A stretch of 64,000 bases of DNA from Monodelphis domestica (taxonomy: Eukaryota > Chordata > Mammalia > Didelphimorphia > Didelphidae): positions 338,902,322 to 338,966,321 of the forward strand of contig NC_077230.1 in NCBI RefSeq assembly GCF_027887165.1, in the 5' to 3' direction. A program made the position numbers and the translations under genes. Shown here piece after piece: positions 10,741 through 21,250 of the stretch. Positions within the stretch are counted from its first letter, which is position 1; each line of letters starts with the position of its first letter. The notes below the pieces were generated by a model. It was not told where the DNA came from and ran no database searches. It was given only the letters and a program-made list of their open reading frames with translations.

Positions 10741-10749
10741 TAGAGAGAA

Positions 10750-10961
10750 TTCAGAACTTACACAGTTATAGCTGGAAAGAACCTTAGAATATAGAATATT
10801 AGAGCAAAAAAGGAACCTCTGTTCAGAATATTAGCACTGAAGGGGCTCTTAGAACATAGACGATTAGCACCAGGAGGGGTTTTAGGATTATGGACTGTTC
10901 GAATGGGGAAGGAACCTTAAAACATAAGAGATTTGAATCAGAATATCAGAGCTAGAAAGGG
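10750..10961. repeat. Degenerate tandem array, unit about 33-36 bp
   Basis: Six decayed units share the plan 'ttagaacatagaat', 'ttagagctggaa', 'ggaacc'. The array resumes at 11337-11395 ('ttagaacattgaatgtta', 'gttggaaggaacctaagg') after a SINE and its microsatellite tail. A second array lies at 60738-60885. Confidence 0.7.
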
Positions 10962-11143
10962 TATTGGAGAGGTGGCTCAGTGGATAGCCAGGCCTGGAGA
11001 TGGGAGGTCCTGGGTTCAGATCTGACCTCAGATACTTCTTAGCTGTGTGTACCTGGGCCAGTCACTTGACCCCAATTGCTTAACACCTACCATTCTTCTG
11101 CCTTGGAACTGATGCATAATACTGATTCTAAGATAGAAGGGAA
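10962..11143 (+). mobile_element. Type A marsupial SINE inside tandem array
   Basis: Plus-strand: head 'gaggtggctcagtggatagc', 'gatgggaggtcctgggttca', 'tcttctgccttggaactgat', 'actgattctaagatagaag'. Its A-rich tail runs directly into the (GGAA)n tract. Confidence 0.85.
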
Positions 11144-11336
11144 AGGAAGGAAGGAAGGAAGGAAGGAAGGAAGGAAGGAAGGAAGGAAGGAAGGAAGGAA
11201 GGAAGGAAGGAAGGAAGGAAGGAAGGAAGGAAGGAAGGAAGGAAGGAAGGAAGGAAGGAAGGAAGGAAAAGAAGGAAGAGAAAGTGAGAAAGAAAAGAAA
11301 AGAAGGAAGAGAGAGAGAAAGTGAGAAAGAAAGAAA
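11144..11336. repeat. (GGAA)n microsatellite and GA-rich tail
   Basis: About 31 GGAA units to 11268, then mixed 'aagaaaagaag' and 'gagagagaaag' sequence. It directly follows a SINE tail, which probably seeded it. It creates spurious KEGR-type and LPSF-type reading frames on both strands. Confidence 0.95.
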
Positions 11337-11464
11337 GCATTAGAACATTGAATGTTAAGAGTTGGAAGGAACCTAAGGACACAGAACTTGGGACTGCTGG
11401 GAATATCATCCAGTCGTACCCCTTTTCAAACTAAGAACTTGAGGTCAAAGAAGCAGCAGTGTGA

Positions 11465-11710
11465 TTGATATAGGGGTAAAGAATGCTAGACTTGGAATCA
11501 GGAGAAATTTAGATCTTAATCTCACTTCTAACTTTATACCATGTGACCTAGGGCAAGTCACCCTCTACACCTCAGTTTCGTCTGTAAAGTAGATAATGAT
11601 AACTGGGGTACCTTTGTCGCAGGGTCACTGTAAAAGTCCCAAAGCAAGTTGGTTGCAGAGCTGGGACTCGAATTCAGGTTTCCCCAATATAGTGCAACTT
11701 CCACTACCCC
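11465..11710 (+). mobile_element. MIR-type SINE, possibly two fragments
   Basis: Plus-strand part 'gctagacttggaatcaggag', 'gggcaagtcaccctctacac', 'ctcagtttcgtctgtaaagt', followed by a possibly inverted MIR piece 'ggttgcagagctgggactcg'. Confidence 0.55.
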
Positions 11711-11869
11711 AAACTAAGTAATGATGATAATGATACTGATAGAAATTCAAGACCTTGCTTTACAAGAGATAAATGGCTCTAACTTACCACTCCTTGGAAG
11801 GAGTGCTCACCAGAAACCCTTGATTTTAAAACCATGCCCAGTAAATGGAGGCCATTTAATATAAGGAGA

Positions 11870-12510
11870 ATCTTAGACTGCTAAAGTCATCATCATTTTG
11901 TTTTGGTCAAAAAAGTTTCAGGGGAAAACCCTGAGGTTTGGGGGTTTTGTTGCTTTCCTGGAGTGCTATGAAAATATTAAAATTGCAAGCATTTCTGCCA
12001 ATCTATTTTCATCCACCCTCGAAAAAGAATACACAAAGAACAGTTTTCCAGTTCATTTCTGAGCAGACCCTCCTGAACCCGAAAGCAGCTTGCATGTAAT
12101 TTGACTGCTGATACTTTCTTTTTTGGTTAATTATGTTAAACATGCGACCTAACTTCCAGTCCCCAAGGGGCCATCATTTAGCAGAAGTTGAGGGGCAGAG
12201 GGGGGAAGGATCCTGTTTTAATTCTGGCTTTTGTTTCAGCCACTAAATGTAATGCCACATGATTGTTGACCCAACAGTAATCCAGTTAAAAAACAGTCTT
12301 CAGAGTTACTGCACCAACAAAATTAACCCTGATTACATCAAATTATGTTGAAACAGACCACAGCTGTTTGCCCTGGTGAAGCAACTGCTTGAGAACATAT
12401 CCAGCAGATACATCTGGGTGTCAGCAAGACAGATTTCCCTTTTTATTTTTGTTTTTAAATAAAATTGTGAGAGGAAGACACTCCCAGTCTGTCCGAAACA
12501 TTTGATGGGA
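11870..12510. promoter_or_regulatory. Unique block, candidate distal enhancer
   Basis: Around 640 bp free of recognisable repeats in a repeat-saturated window, with clustered motifs: SOX-like 'acacaaagaacag' at 12031, homeodomain 'ttaatta' at 12127-12133, overlapping RUNX 'accaca' and E-box 'cagctg' at 12357-12366. It lies 25 kb upstream of GAB2. Enhancer activity is inference; the repeat-free status and motifs are what I see. Confidence 0.4.
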
Positions 12511-12774
12511 AATAATAAAAAGTGAACTTGAGGACTGTCCCCATGCTAGAAATTTTCATTTCAAAAAGAGAAGGGAACATTCTGAGTTTTGCTTTGAATT
12601 TTGATGGAGATGTTTTTAAGAGGAAGAAAATCTCAAGATCTACTGAATTTTGCTTTTGTCAGCAGAAGAACATAAGATAAGTCCTTGAGAGGAATAGGAA
12701 AATCTTTTGGGGCAGAGGCAGGAGGGCCCTAAAGCCAGCCATCTTGGGAGAAATACAGCAAAGACAGAGGTTAG

Positions 12775-13443
12775 CATTCTGGCTTTAAAAGAATGCATAC
12801 CCTTTGATCTAGCAATACCACCACTAGGTTTGTACCCTAAGAAATAATAATGAAAAATGTTTGTACAAAAATATTCAGAGCCTCACTCTTTGTGGTAGCA
12901 AAAAACTGGAAAATGAGGGGATGCCCCTTGTTTGGGGAATGGCTGAACAAATTGTGGTATATGTTGGTGATGGAATACTACTGTGCTCAAAGGAATCATG
13001 AACTGGAGCAATTCCATGTGAACTGGAAGAACCTCAGTGAACTGATGCAGAATGAAATGAGCAGAACCAAGAGAACATTTTACACAGAAAGTGAAACATT
13101 GCGGAACAATACAATGTAATGGACTTTGCTACCACAAGACAATCCCAAGGAATTTGTGAGAAAGAATGCTAATCACATCGAGAGAAAGAACTGCGAAAGT
13201 AGAAACACGGAAGAAAAACAAATGACTTATCATCTATTTATATGGATACATGATTGGGGGTTTTGGTTTTAAAAGATTGCTCTATTGCAAAAATGAATAA
13301 TTATGGAAATAGCTTTAAGTGATAACATTTATATTATCCAATAGAAGTGCTTATTGGATCTGAGAGGGGGGAGGGAAGAAGGGAGCAAAAGAAAATGAAT
13401 CATGTAAACATGGGAAAATAGTTTTAAGTAAAATGTTTTTTAC
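12775..13443 (+). pseudogene. L1 ORF2 C-terminal and 3' UTR fragment with target duplication
   Basis: 5'-truncated L1 on the plus strand. 'ccctttgatctagcaatacc' encodes the family's PFD-AIP motif, and the frame at 12850-13119 reads like the ORF2p C terminus (AKNWKM, EWLNKLWYMLVMEYYCAQ). A perfect 14-bp duplication 'aagacagaggttag' brackets it at 12761-12774 and 13444-13457. Dead on arrival by truncation. Confidence 0.9.
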
Positions 13444-13457
13444 AAGACAGAGGTTAG

Positions 13458-14094
13458 AACTCAATGACTTCTGGAAGACCCATCCCCAAGTGTATTTCGT
13501 TCTTCACTTCCTTCTTCCAACTTGGAACGAGCAGCAAAAGTGCCTGTGCCCATTACTTTGACTTATGTTGGCAAAAGTAACATTTCAGAGGCTTCTTTGA
13601 TGTCTGAAAAGTGAGTAATATCACCGCAATGGGAGTCAGAATACTTGGATGGTCCATCCTTGTTATAAACAGGTGTGTGTCACTGGGCAAATCTCTACCT
13701 CTCTCAGGAACGTGGCGGGTTATATCTGAGTCAACTGGCCATAGTATAAGTTAATAATAATAAGTAATCTCCAAAGGGAGGTGCTAGCAATGGGAAGAGT
13801 TCATGAAATGATCACTGATTGTCTTCACTCAGTATCTTCTGTCTGTATATTTTCTCTAGACTAGGAAGCTTTCCCCCATTTGTGTCATGAAGCCAAGGGT
13901 AATCCAGTGAAACCTCTGGGTCCCTTCTCAGGCAATATTTTTAAATGCATCAAATCAAGTCAAATACCTCTTCTTTTCTTCTCGCTGCTCTCCTCCTTGG
14001 GCAGCTAAGTATGGCCGCCATGGTGCTTTCCTCTCTAAGCTGAGGAGAGTGGAAGGAGCTCTCTCTCAAAGAACTGCCTGTGCTGCATTATTAA
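13458..14094. other. Unique intergenic sequence
   Basis: No clear repeat or exon. A short GC-richer stretch near 14000 ('gtatggccgccatggtgctt') has an ATG in good context but its frame closes quickly. I see nothing assignable. Confidence 0.4.
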
Positions 14095-14375
14095 TCATAA
14101 TTGACATAGCGCACTGACATTTGCAAAGCACTGTACAGACTTGCTTGGCACAATAGCTGGCCCAGAGTTGGCACTTACTAAATGTTTATGGGCTGTTGAC
14201 ACTCTTCCGTTCAGACTCCCAGCAACCCTGTGAGGTGGGAACTATTGATCTGGTGATCCTCATTTTACAGTTGAGAAAACAGACTCCTAAGGTTAAAAGG
14301 ATTGCCTGGACTTACACAGCTACTGAATGTAAGCACTCGCGTCTTCCTAACGCGAAGTCTGGCACTTTCTTCCCT
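14095..14375 (-). mobile_element. MIR/THER1-type SINE
   Basis: Inverted: 'tgacatttgcaaagcactgt', 'ccagagttggcacttac' inset, 'cctcattttacagttgagaa', 'gcctggacttacacagctac'. Boundaries approximate. Confidence 0.6.
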
Positions 14376-15450
14376 CCGTATTTCTAAATGGACACGACAG
14401 GCGACCTTCCCCAGGCCCTCCTCTTCCTCGCTCCTTTCTTGCCCTGGCTTCTCTAGAGAGGTAGGATCAGGGCTGCACATGTCCATGTGCCCTAATGGGG
14501 AGGTCTTGATTTTTCCTGCATTTTGCGTTTCTCCTCCCTGCCCGTGACACAACTGAGGATGTCTCTGTGCTCCTAGGAGGTGGCTTAATGTCTAAAGAGA
14601 GACAAGCTCGGGAATCTTTTACTTGCTAATCTATGCTACAGAAATGTCTTCAGTGGGGTAGAGAACCGGACCATGCCAGGAGACACAGTAGGCTCAGACA
14701 GGGAGGAGAAGCCCAAACCTTTCCTTGACCTCACCCCACTTCCAGCCCCAAATGCCCACCAGGTACTAGAAAACTCTTGCTTCCCAAGAATGCTATAGGA
14801 GTTGGGTGCACAACAGGCAGGGGTCAAGATGGCCCCCCCAGCAAGCCTAGGAGACAAGTGTCCTGTGGACCCTGTGCTGAGACGGCTTCGCCAGGCACCC
14901 TGACCTAAGTTAAGGACATTCAGCTCGGAAATGAGCCCGTGAGTGGACCTGAAATGCCAGGGGACGAGGGGTTGGGGCCAAGACGGACGCCGCCAGCGAC
15001 CTCCCCTGCCTTCCCCTGCCCCAGTCTGCTGCCTTATGTCAGGCTGGCTTGGGCGCTGTGAGTCACAGAGGTGCTGATGTACAGATTACGCTGCTTTCAT
15101 TCCCAGGCCTTTCCAAACCCATTCTCAGGGAGAGTGCCAAGCAGCACCTGCTCCCCTCGCCCTGGAAGGCAGGATGGGTGGCAGAGCTGACAGCACTCGC
15201 CCAGAAAGCTCACACTCAAACCACAAGGCATTATGTGTTGGGGGGAAGTATGTGTTCATACGTAGTGTTCATTGTGTAAAACTGGGGGAAAGGATCCGGA
15301 CCCTGGTGGATACATTTGTACCGTAGGCTTTGCCACATAGAAATGGAAACATTTAGCTCTTGGAAAGAAGATCCAAATCAAGTGATACATATGCATGTGG
15401 AACCATGCCTTCATGTGTATAGACAGGTATATAGATACAGTAAGTTTCAA
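14376..15450. other. Unique intergenic sequence, moderately GC-rich
   Basis: Repeat-poor for about 1.1 kb. Contains an AP-1 type 'tgagtcac' near 15059 and several 'cccctgcc' Sp/KLF-like runs near 15000-15025. No convincing exon: reading frames are short and lack recognisable domains. Confidence 0.4.
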
Positions 15451-15461
15451 ACCATACTAAG

Positions 15462-15659
15462 GGCAGCTGGGTGGCTCAGGGGACTGAGAGCCAGGCCTAG
15501 AGATGGGAGGTCCTGGGTTCAAATCTGGCCTCAGACACTTCCTAGCTGTGTGACCCTGGGCAAGTCACTTAACCCCCATTAACCAACCCTTACCACTCTT
15601 CTGCCTTGGAACCAATATCTAATATTAGTTCTAAGACGGAATATAAGGGTTCTTTAAAA
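15462..15659 (+). mobile_element. Full-length type A marsupial SINE with target duplication
   Basis: Clean copy: 'gcagctgggtggctcagggg', 'gagatgggaggtcctgggtt', 'tagctgtgtgaccctgggca', 'cttctgccttggaaccaata', 'ttctaagacggaatataagg'. Flanks 'accatactaag' (15451-15461) and 'actgtactaag' (15660-15670) form the duplication (9 of 11). Confidence 0.92.
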
Positions 15660-15690
15660 ACTGTACTAAGACTTTTTGACCCTGTATATA

Positions 15691-15802
15691 GGTGTGTGTG
15701 AGAGGAGAGAGAGAGAAAGTACAGTAGAGAATTAAGGTGTGGGTGTGAGACAGAGACAGAGCAGGTAAGCATACAGTAGAGGATTAAGAGGTGTGTGTAT
15801 GA

Positions 15803-15842
<40 letters not shown>

Positions 15843-15855
15843 GAAAGGGGAGAGA

Positions 15856-15895
<40 letters not shown>

Positions 15896-16240
15896 GAAAG
15901 GGGAGAGAGAGGGAGGGAAGGAGAGACAGGGAAAGAAGGAGAGAGGGAGGGAGGGTAAGAGAGAGAGGGAGGGTGAGAGAGAGGGAGGGAAGGAGAGAAA
16001 GGGAAGGAAGGGGAGAGGGAGGGAGGGAAGGAGAGAGAGAGAGAGAGAAGGAGAGGAGAGAGGGAGGGTGAGAGAGAGGGAGGGAAGGAGAGAAAGGGAA
16101 GGAAGGGGAGAGGGAGGGAGAGAGGGAAGGAGAGAGAGAGAGAGAGGGAAGGAGAGATAGAGACAGAAAGGGGGGAGAGAGGCAGAGAGAGGGAGTAAGG
16201 GGAAGAGAAGGGGGAGAGAAAGGGAGAGATTAAGGGGGGG
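15691..16240. repeat. Polypurine (GA)n/(GGGA)n compound tract, about 550 bp
   Basis: Almost all purine on the plus strand, with GAGA, CAGAGA, GGGAGG and GAAGG sub-repeats. A 30-bp block starting 'cagagacagagacagag' occurs at about 15820 and 15873. The left edge has a duplicated 'acagtagag' plus 'attaag' segment at 15720-15790. It explains the long Ser/Leu-rich and Arg/Glu-rich frames here. Confidence 0.97.
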
Positions 16241-16990
16241 GGGGTGTACGTGTACCCATACAAGAGAGCAGTCTTTATTCTGTCTCCCCATCACTTGAGG
16301 GTGTCCCTGGGTTCTGAATGGCTATACCAGCGGAGGCTCATTTGTCAGCTCCTGCCAAGGTGAAAAACTGCAAGCACAGACTTATTGAGAGCTTACATGT
16401 CCGTTTAGCATACGGGGTTTGCACTGCGCCATGCTGGAGTGAGTCTTCATAGCCCCCAAATCGCTGGCGGGGATGGGGTGGGGGTGGAGTTGTACCTCCC
16501 TCTCCCGCCACATCTGTCCTTTCCTAACGGTATTTCACCCTTATGGGCAAAGCATCTCCTCCGGATTGCATGGCTCAGTCCTTCCAGGCAATCATTAATA
16601 CCCCAGGAAATGCCCTAACAGCTTGAATCAGAGTAACTTCAATTAGAGCCTGGTCTTTGCAGGGACTAGCAAGTCCTTCCTTGCACGGTGTCCTTCCTCC
16701 CCTCCTCCAGCAGATGGCGTGCGTCTTCGCGGAAGACACTGGATCCTCGCTGTCCTTGTGCTCCCAGGGCCAGATGTGGGTTTCTGTTTCTACACAGTGA
16801 ATACAGCGATGCGTTAAATTAATGTCGTTGGGATGGGGGAGGGGGAAAGGGGAGAAGAGAGAGTAACACATCCTGTTCAAGTTGTGATCCTTGGCCTGTG
16901 ACGAACCCCCGGAGCCGACCCCGGAGAGGCAGTAATGAGTAAGAGCTGTGTGACCTTGGGCAAATCACTTCCTTGTCCTGATCCACAGGT
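16241..16990. promoter_or_regulatory. Unique block with CTCF-like motif
   Basis: About 700 bp without recognisable transposon except a short MIR-like piece at 16935-16975. 'ccagcagatggcg' at 16707-16719 fits the CTCF core CCASYAGRKGGCR at every position on the plus strand. Whether CTCF binds is inference. Confidence 0.45.
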
Positions 16991-17157
16991 TTGACGTCTA
17001 TCCAGAGTGAGGCAGAGTAGGTGAACCCCAAGGTCTTCAAACCTTTGTTTATAGCTTAGTCTGGTGAAACCTATAGCTCTCTTCTCTGTGCTTTTAAATC
17101 ATCAAGTAAGACACGGAAGATTATAAAGGAAGTCTATTATACTAAATGTAAAATTCA

Positions 17158-17203
17158 CTATATTTTTAAATATATATTTTTAAAATATATATTTTTAAAA
17201 GTT
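17158..17203. repeat. AT-rich tandem repeat
   Basis: Three close copies of a 'tatatttttaaa' unit with a period of about 17 bp. Low-complexity. Confidence 0.8.
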
Positions 17204-17209
17204 CACTCG

Positions 17210-17262
17210 GGGCAGCTAGGTGGCGCAGTTTCTTAGGACTGATACTAAGAAGAAAAGGATTT
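17210..17262 (+). mobile_element. Internally deleted type A SINE
   Basis: The head 'ggggcagctaggtggcgcag' joins straight to a tail-like 'ttaggactgatactaagaag', leaving about 50 bp of a 200-bp element. The whole middle is absent. Confidence 0.65.
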
Positions 17263-17724
17263 TAAAAATAAGAATAAATAAAATTAAATATAAAATAACC
17301 ATAAAATTTTAAAAATTGTTTTTAAAAAGGTTCGGGCACTGGAGGAGAAGAACCCTCGTCCTCTCCAATGTGGGATTCCGCCTGGCTCCTCCCGGTGGAT
17401 CTGGCTGCCCTTTAGTCTCCTCTTAATTCCTGACATCGTCCTTGACGTGCACCTTTCTGCCTCATCAAACAACTCTTCCCCTTTTCAAGTCGTATTTCAA
17501 AACACGCATTTCCTTTGGGCAGTGCTGCAACTTCTGGTTATTGGAAGGCCTTCTGTTGTTGGCGCCGTGCTCCCTTTTTTCCTTGGACTAATAAGGGGTT
17601 CTATAGGCAGCAGCCCCAAGGGCTAGTGGGTAGGGAAAGAGTTCTCAGCCCTGGCTTCGAGGGGGTCACAGGGGCTCCCAGAAGGAAAGAGACCGACGCT
17701 AACAGCTGAAACTTGCCATAGTAT
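17263..17724. other. Unique intergenic sequence
   Basis: AT-rich start, then ordinary sequence. No recognisable exon or repeat. Confidence 0.35.
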
Positions 17725-17840
17725 TTTACTGCACAGCCCATTCGGTCCTCATAGCTCTTCTGGGAGGCAGATTACATGGTGATTATCATCCTGCCCGCTT
17801 GTCTATAGCTGAGGAAATGGATGTGCAGATCCACCTGCTG
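17725..17840 (-). mobile_element. MIR-type SINE fragment
   Basis: Inverted core 'cctcatagctcttctgggag', 'gattatcatcctgcccgctt', 'tatagctgaggaaatggatg'. Confidence 0.55.
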
Positions 17841-18149
17841 TAACTCCCAATCCGGCATCCTATCCAGGCTGCCTTTCTAACGGAGCTAAGGCAGGAGCCC
17901 ACATTCTTTGCTTTTTCTACTAAAGCCTGTTTCCTCTCTGTTGTAAATGCCCAAATGGAGTCCCCCTCCCCCCAGCCATGTGAGAACAAGGACAATTCCC
18001 CTGTCCTTAAAGAGTTTCTGATAGAATAATTATCCCCATTCTATTTCTTATACACGTGTCTGCATAAGGATTTGTTCTACCTATATGTGTATGTAGGGTG
18101 TCTCCGCAGCTTTATTGCTGCTTAAAGCCCTGGGTTGGAACACTCCAGA

Positions 18150-18350
18150 TTTTTTTTTTACTTTAAATTTTATTTTATTTTAAAAATCTTTTCCCATGGT
18201 TACATGATTCGTTTTCTCTCCCTCCTCTCTTCCCTCTGGAGCTGACAGGCAATTCCACTGGGTTATACATATATTAACACTCAAAACCTATTTCCATATT
18301 ATCCATTTTTGCAGTACAGTGATCTTTTCAAACCGAAACACCCCAGATAT
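18150..18350 (-). mobile_element. L1 3' end, short 5'-truncated copy
   Basis: Inverted tail: T-run, 'tcccatggttacatgattcg', 'tctccctcctctcttccctc', 'aggcaattccactgggttat', 'catattatccatttttgcag'. Very similar in plan to 2087-2300. Confidence 0.75.
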
Positions 18351-19015
18351 TGATTATAAATGTTATAATACTATGCCACTGAAAGGTGCACGTGAGCAGG
18401 CTGTAACATACCAGTGAGACCCATGTGCAGAAGTGACATAAAGAGAAATGTGTGACAGAAGAGGAAAAAAGATGGACCAAGAACCAGGTAAGAACCAGGG
18501 AGAGCCAGCAAGCTGTGTGGGTGGCAATACAATTTCTGGGGAAATGGAGGAAGAGGGTGGCACCTTGAGTGGCTACCCCAAGGGCAAATTTACTGAAGAG
18601 CCCTGTAGAAAGTTACATGGGACGAGCAGGAGTGTCTCATTTCTGATCTGTGTTTTTGCAGGGATCTGTAATGATAAGGTTTATGAAAATAAATTTAATC
18701 CGAAGCCCCTGTTCCTTCCACTAAACCACAGTGGCCCCAGAACGTGACTTGGAGGCGACAATGTATTCCTAAAGGCTCCGCCAGGCAGAACATCAGCTTC
18801 AGTTTTCTAAGTTAATTTAGAAAGGCTCTGAGAAAGGACTGGTTGTCATTCAAAACTCAGAATAGGTTCTGAAAGGCTCATCACTTCACCAAAGGGCTCA
18901 TCAGGTAGTGAAGAGGCTTTTAGCCTCAAGAATGCACCTTCTAGTAAGGGGCTGTGGAGCCTTTGTGAACCTGACCATGGAAAGTCATACCCACATGGAT
19001 GAAATCAGTCAGTAA
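18351..19015. other. Unique intergenic sequence
   Basis: No repeat recognised. A reading frame at 18448-18747 has no recognisable domain and no splice context I trust, so I do not call a gene. Confidence 0.35.
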
Positions 19016-19208
19016 ATAAACATTTATTAATAATGTACCCTTTGGCTGTGTAACCCTGTGCAAGTCACTTAACTCCCATTGCCTAGCCCATACCACTCTT
19101 GTGCCTTGGAACCAATACCTAGTATTGATTCTAAGTTGGAAAGGTTTCAAAACAAAACAAAACAAAACAAGAATGTACCCTTTGTCAGGTGCTGTGCTAA
19201 ACCCTAGC
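19016..19208 (+). mobile_element. 5'-truncated type A SINE inserted in family D repeat
   Basis: SINE body at 19045-19171 ('gctgtgtaaccctgtgcaag', 'gtgccttggaaccaatacct', (CAAAA)n tail) bracketed by a perfect 13-bp duplication 'aatgtaccctttg' at 19032-19044 and 19172-19184. The flanks 'catttattaa' and 'gtcaggtgctgtgctaaacc' are the two sides of an interrupted family D copy. Confidence 0.88.
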
Positions 19209-19405
19209 GATAGGAGCAGCTGAGTGGCTCAGTGGATAGAATACCTGAAGTTAGGAGGTCCTAGGTTCAAATGTGGCCTCAGACTCTTCCTAGCTATGTG
19301 ATCCTGGGCAAGTCACTTAACCCCAAATGCCTAGCTCTTATGTTCTTCTGCCTTGAAACCAATACTGCATTGATTCTAAGATGGAAGGTAAGAGTTTAAA
19401 AGAAT
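19209..19405 (+). mobile_element. Full-length type A marsupial SINE
   Basis: 'gcagctgagtggctcagtgg', 'taggaggtcctaggttcaaa', 'tgatcctgggcaagtcactt', 'tcttctgccttgaaaccaat', 'gattctaagatggaaggtaa'. The second SINE to land in the same family D copy, which resumes at about 19430. Confidence 0.88.
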
Positions 19406-19429
19406 AAGAATAAACACTGGTGATGATGA

Positions 19430-20000
19430 TACATAGAAAGGTAAAGAACAAACATGGAGCTCAGTCTAATGGGAGAGACAACCTGTAAACAGCTATGTAC
19501 AAAAAGGCTATAGATGGACTAAACTGGAGCTAATTAGTCAAGGGAAGGCCCTTACAGTAAGGGAGACTCAAAAAGGTTTCCTGCAAAAAGTGAGATTTTA
19601 GCTGGGACTTGAGGAAAGCCAGCAGGCAGAGGTGAGGAGGCATAGGGTCAGTCAGTGAAAATGCCCAGTTATCTATTTTAAGGATCAGCAAGGAGACCAG
19701 TATGACTATCTCAAAGTTTGTGGAGGGGCCCAAGATCTAAGAAAACTGGATGGGCAGGAAGGATGGAGACTGGTGGTGATGGGCTTCACGTACTTAAGAG
19801 AGAACCTTATATGTGAGCCTAAAGATACTAGGCAGCCACTGGAGATTTTTGAATTGGTGGGTTGTGGTGATCACACCCAGGATTTTAGGAAGATCAATGA
19901 GCTCAGCAGAGGATGATCTAGAGAGGAGAGAGATGAGAGCCTTGGGGCAGGAAAATCAGATCCTTAAAGTATTGGAACTGATCATCTCTACAAATCCAAA
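19430..20000 (+). repeat. Ancient dispersed repeat, family D (long copy)
   Basis: Contains 'gctcagtctaatgggagaga', 'tagctgggacttgaggaaag', 'cagtcagtgaaaatgcccag', 'ggcagccactggagattttt', 'attttaggaagatcaatgag'. This is the internal part of the family, showing that the consensus exceeds 600 bp. Confidence 0.7.
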
Positions 20001-20184
20001 CAAAATAATGAACAAAGCTCCAATATAGACCAAACTCTACATTTTTGTGAAAGAGAAAGACTATCAAGATGACCCCCAAAAAGTATTTCCTTGTTCTGTT
20101 TTCCCTTTGATCTCTGTGTACTTAGAAAGTTTTGTGGCTGCTATTTTTTATATAGTTGTAATCAACTTGTAAACACTGATTAGA

Positions 20185-20432
20185 GCCTGGTGTGTTTCAG
20201 GCACTGTGCTAAGTGAGGGGATACAAAGACTGGCAAAAGACAGTTCCTGCTCTCAATGAGCTCACAGTCTAATTGGGGAGATAACTTACAAACAATTGTG
20301 TACAAACTAACAATATAGTGTAAATTGGAGATAATCAACTGAGGAAAGGCACTAGAATTAAGGGGAATCCAGAAAGCTCCTTGTAGGAGATAAGATGTTA
20401 GCTGGGATTTGAAAGAAGCCAGGGAATCTGCT
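20185..20432 (+). repeat. Ancient dispersed repeat, family D
   Basis: 'tcaggcactgtgctaagtga', 'ggatacaaagactggcaaaa', 'tgagctcacagtctaattgg', 'ggaaaggcactagaattaag', 'tagctgggatttgaaagaag'. One of the best-preserved 5' portions. Confidence 0.75.
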
Positions 20433-21250
20433 TTCAATATTTCATTGTATTCTTCATCTTTGACTTTTTATGGTATAATACCTGGAGTCCCAAAAATTTT
20501 GATGCAGGTTTAAGCTTTAAGAGTTTAAACAGAGTATCAGAAACACTTTGAAGCTTTAGTAGCTTCTTAGCTAAGACTACTTGTAGGCACCCCTATATTC
20601 CAGAATACTAATATAGCTCAATTTCTTCAGCCATTACCCAATTTTTGAAAAAAAAAATGACTATCTGCTGGTATTCAACATGAACAAATAAATAAAGTAG
20701 CTACTTTTGTACAGATACATCATTTTTTCTCCTTCGGGTAATATTCCTAGCAGATCAGATTCATTTTTTGAGTGGGGATGGGGAAGGTAGACCTGAGGCC
20801 ATCTGAAAATCAAAGGACAATCAATTTTATAAGTTATTAAATATTAGCAAATTGATTTCCACAATGATTAAACCAATTAAAATTCCGCTAATCACATAAT
20901 AGTCTATTTCCATATAATTCATACTTAGAATGGGTATTGTAACTATTTATGCTGATTTAATGGAGATAAAAATGGTAGATCAATGTGATTTTAACTGGCA
21001 TTTGTGGAATTATTGAGATTTGTAAATAATTTTCAAGCAATTATAAACAACTTATTTTTCCTCTTTTGAAAATCAACTCTTAGCCTTTGACCATTTATCT
21101 TTGAGGGAATGGAGATTCTTCTTCTACACTGTTATTAGTTGCTTATAGATTTTAGATTTCAAATTTTTATCAGCTGTAAATCCTGTCCCTCATCACAATG
21201 TGCAGGTGACAGAGGTATGTCAAAGATTATATCCACAGAGTAAAAGCTGT
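20433..21250. other. Unique AT-rich intergenic sequence
   Basis: No clear repeat. The segment near 20820-21180 resembles inverted L1 internal sequence ('aagttattaaatattagcaa', 'caatgattaaaccaatt') only weakly. No gene signal. Confidence 0.3.

Noticed and set aside
11076..11409. Frames with repeated KEGR and LPSF
   Set aside because: Translation of the (GGAA)n microsatellite on the two strands.
12850..13119. 89-codon frame as a novel gene
   Set aside because: It is the C-terminal part of L1 ORF2 in a 5'-truncated insertion with target duplications.
15590..16294. Long antisense reading frames (up to 234 codons), Ser/Leu/Pro-rich
   Set aside because: Produced by the polypurine tract; composition is that of the simple repeat.
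18448..18747. 99-codon frame as a small gene
   Set aside because: No known domain, signal peptide or conserved motif; chance length for this composition.
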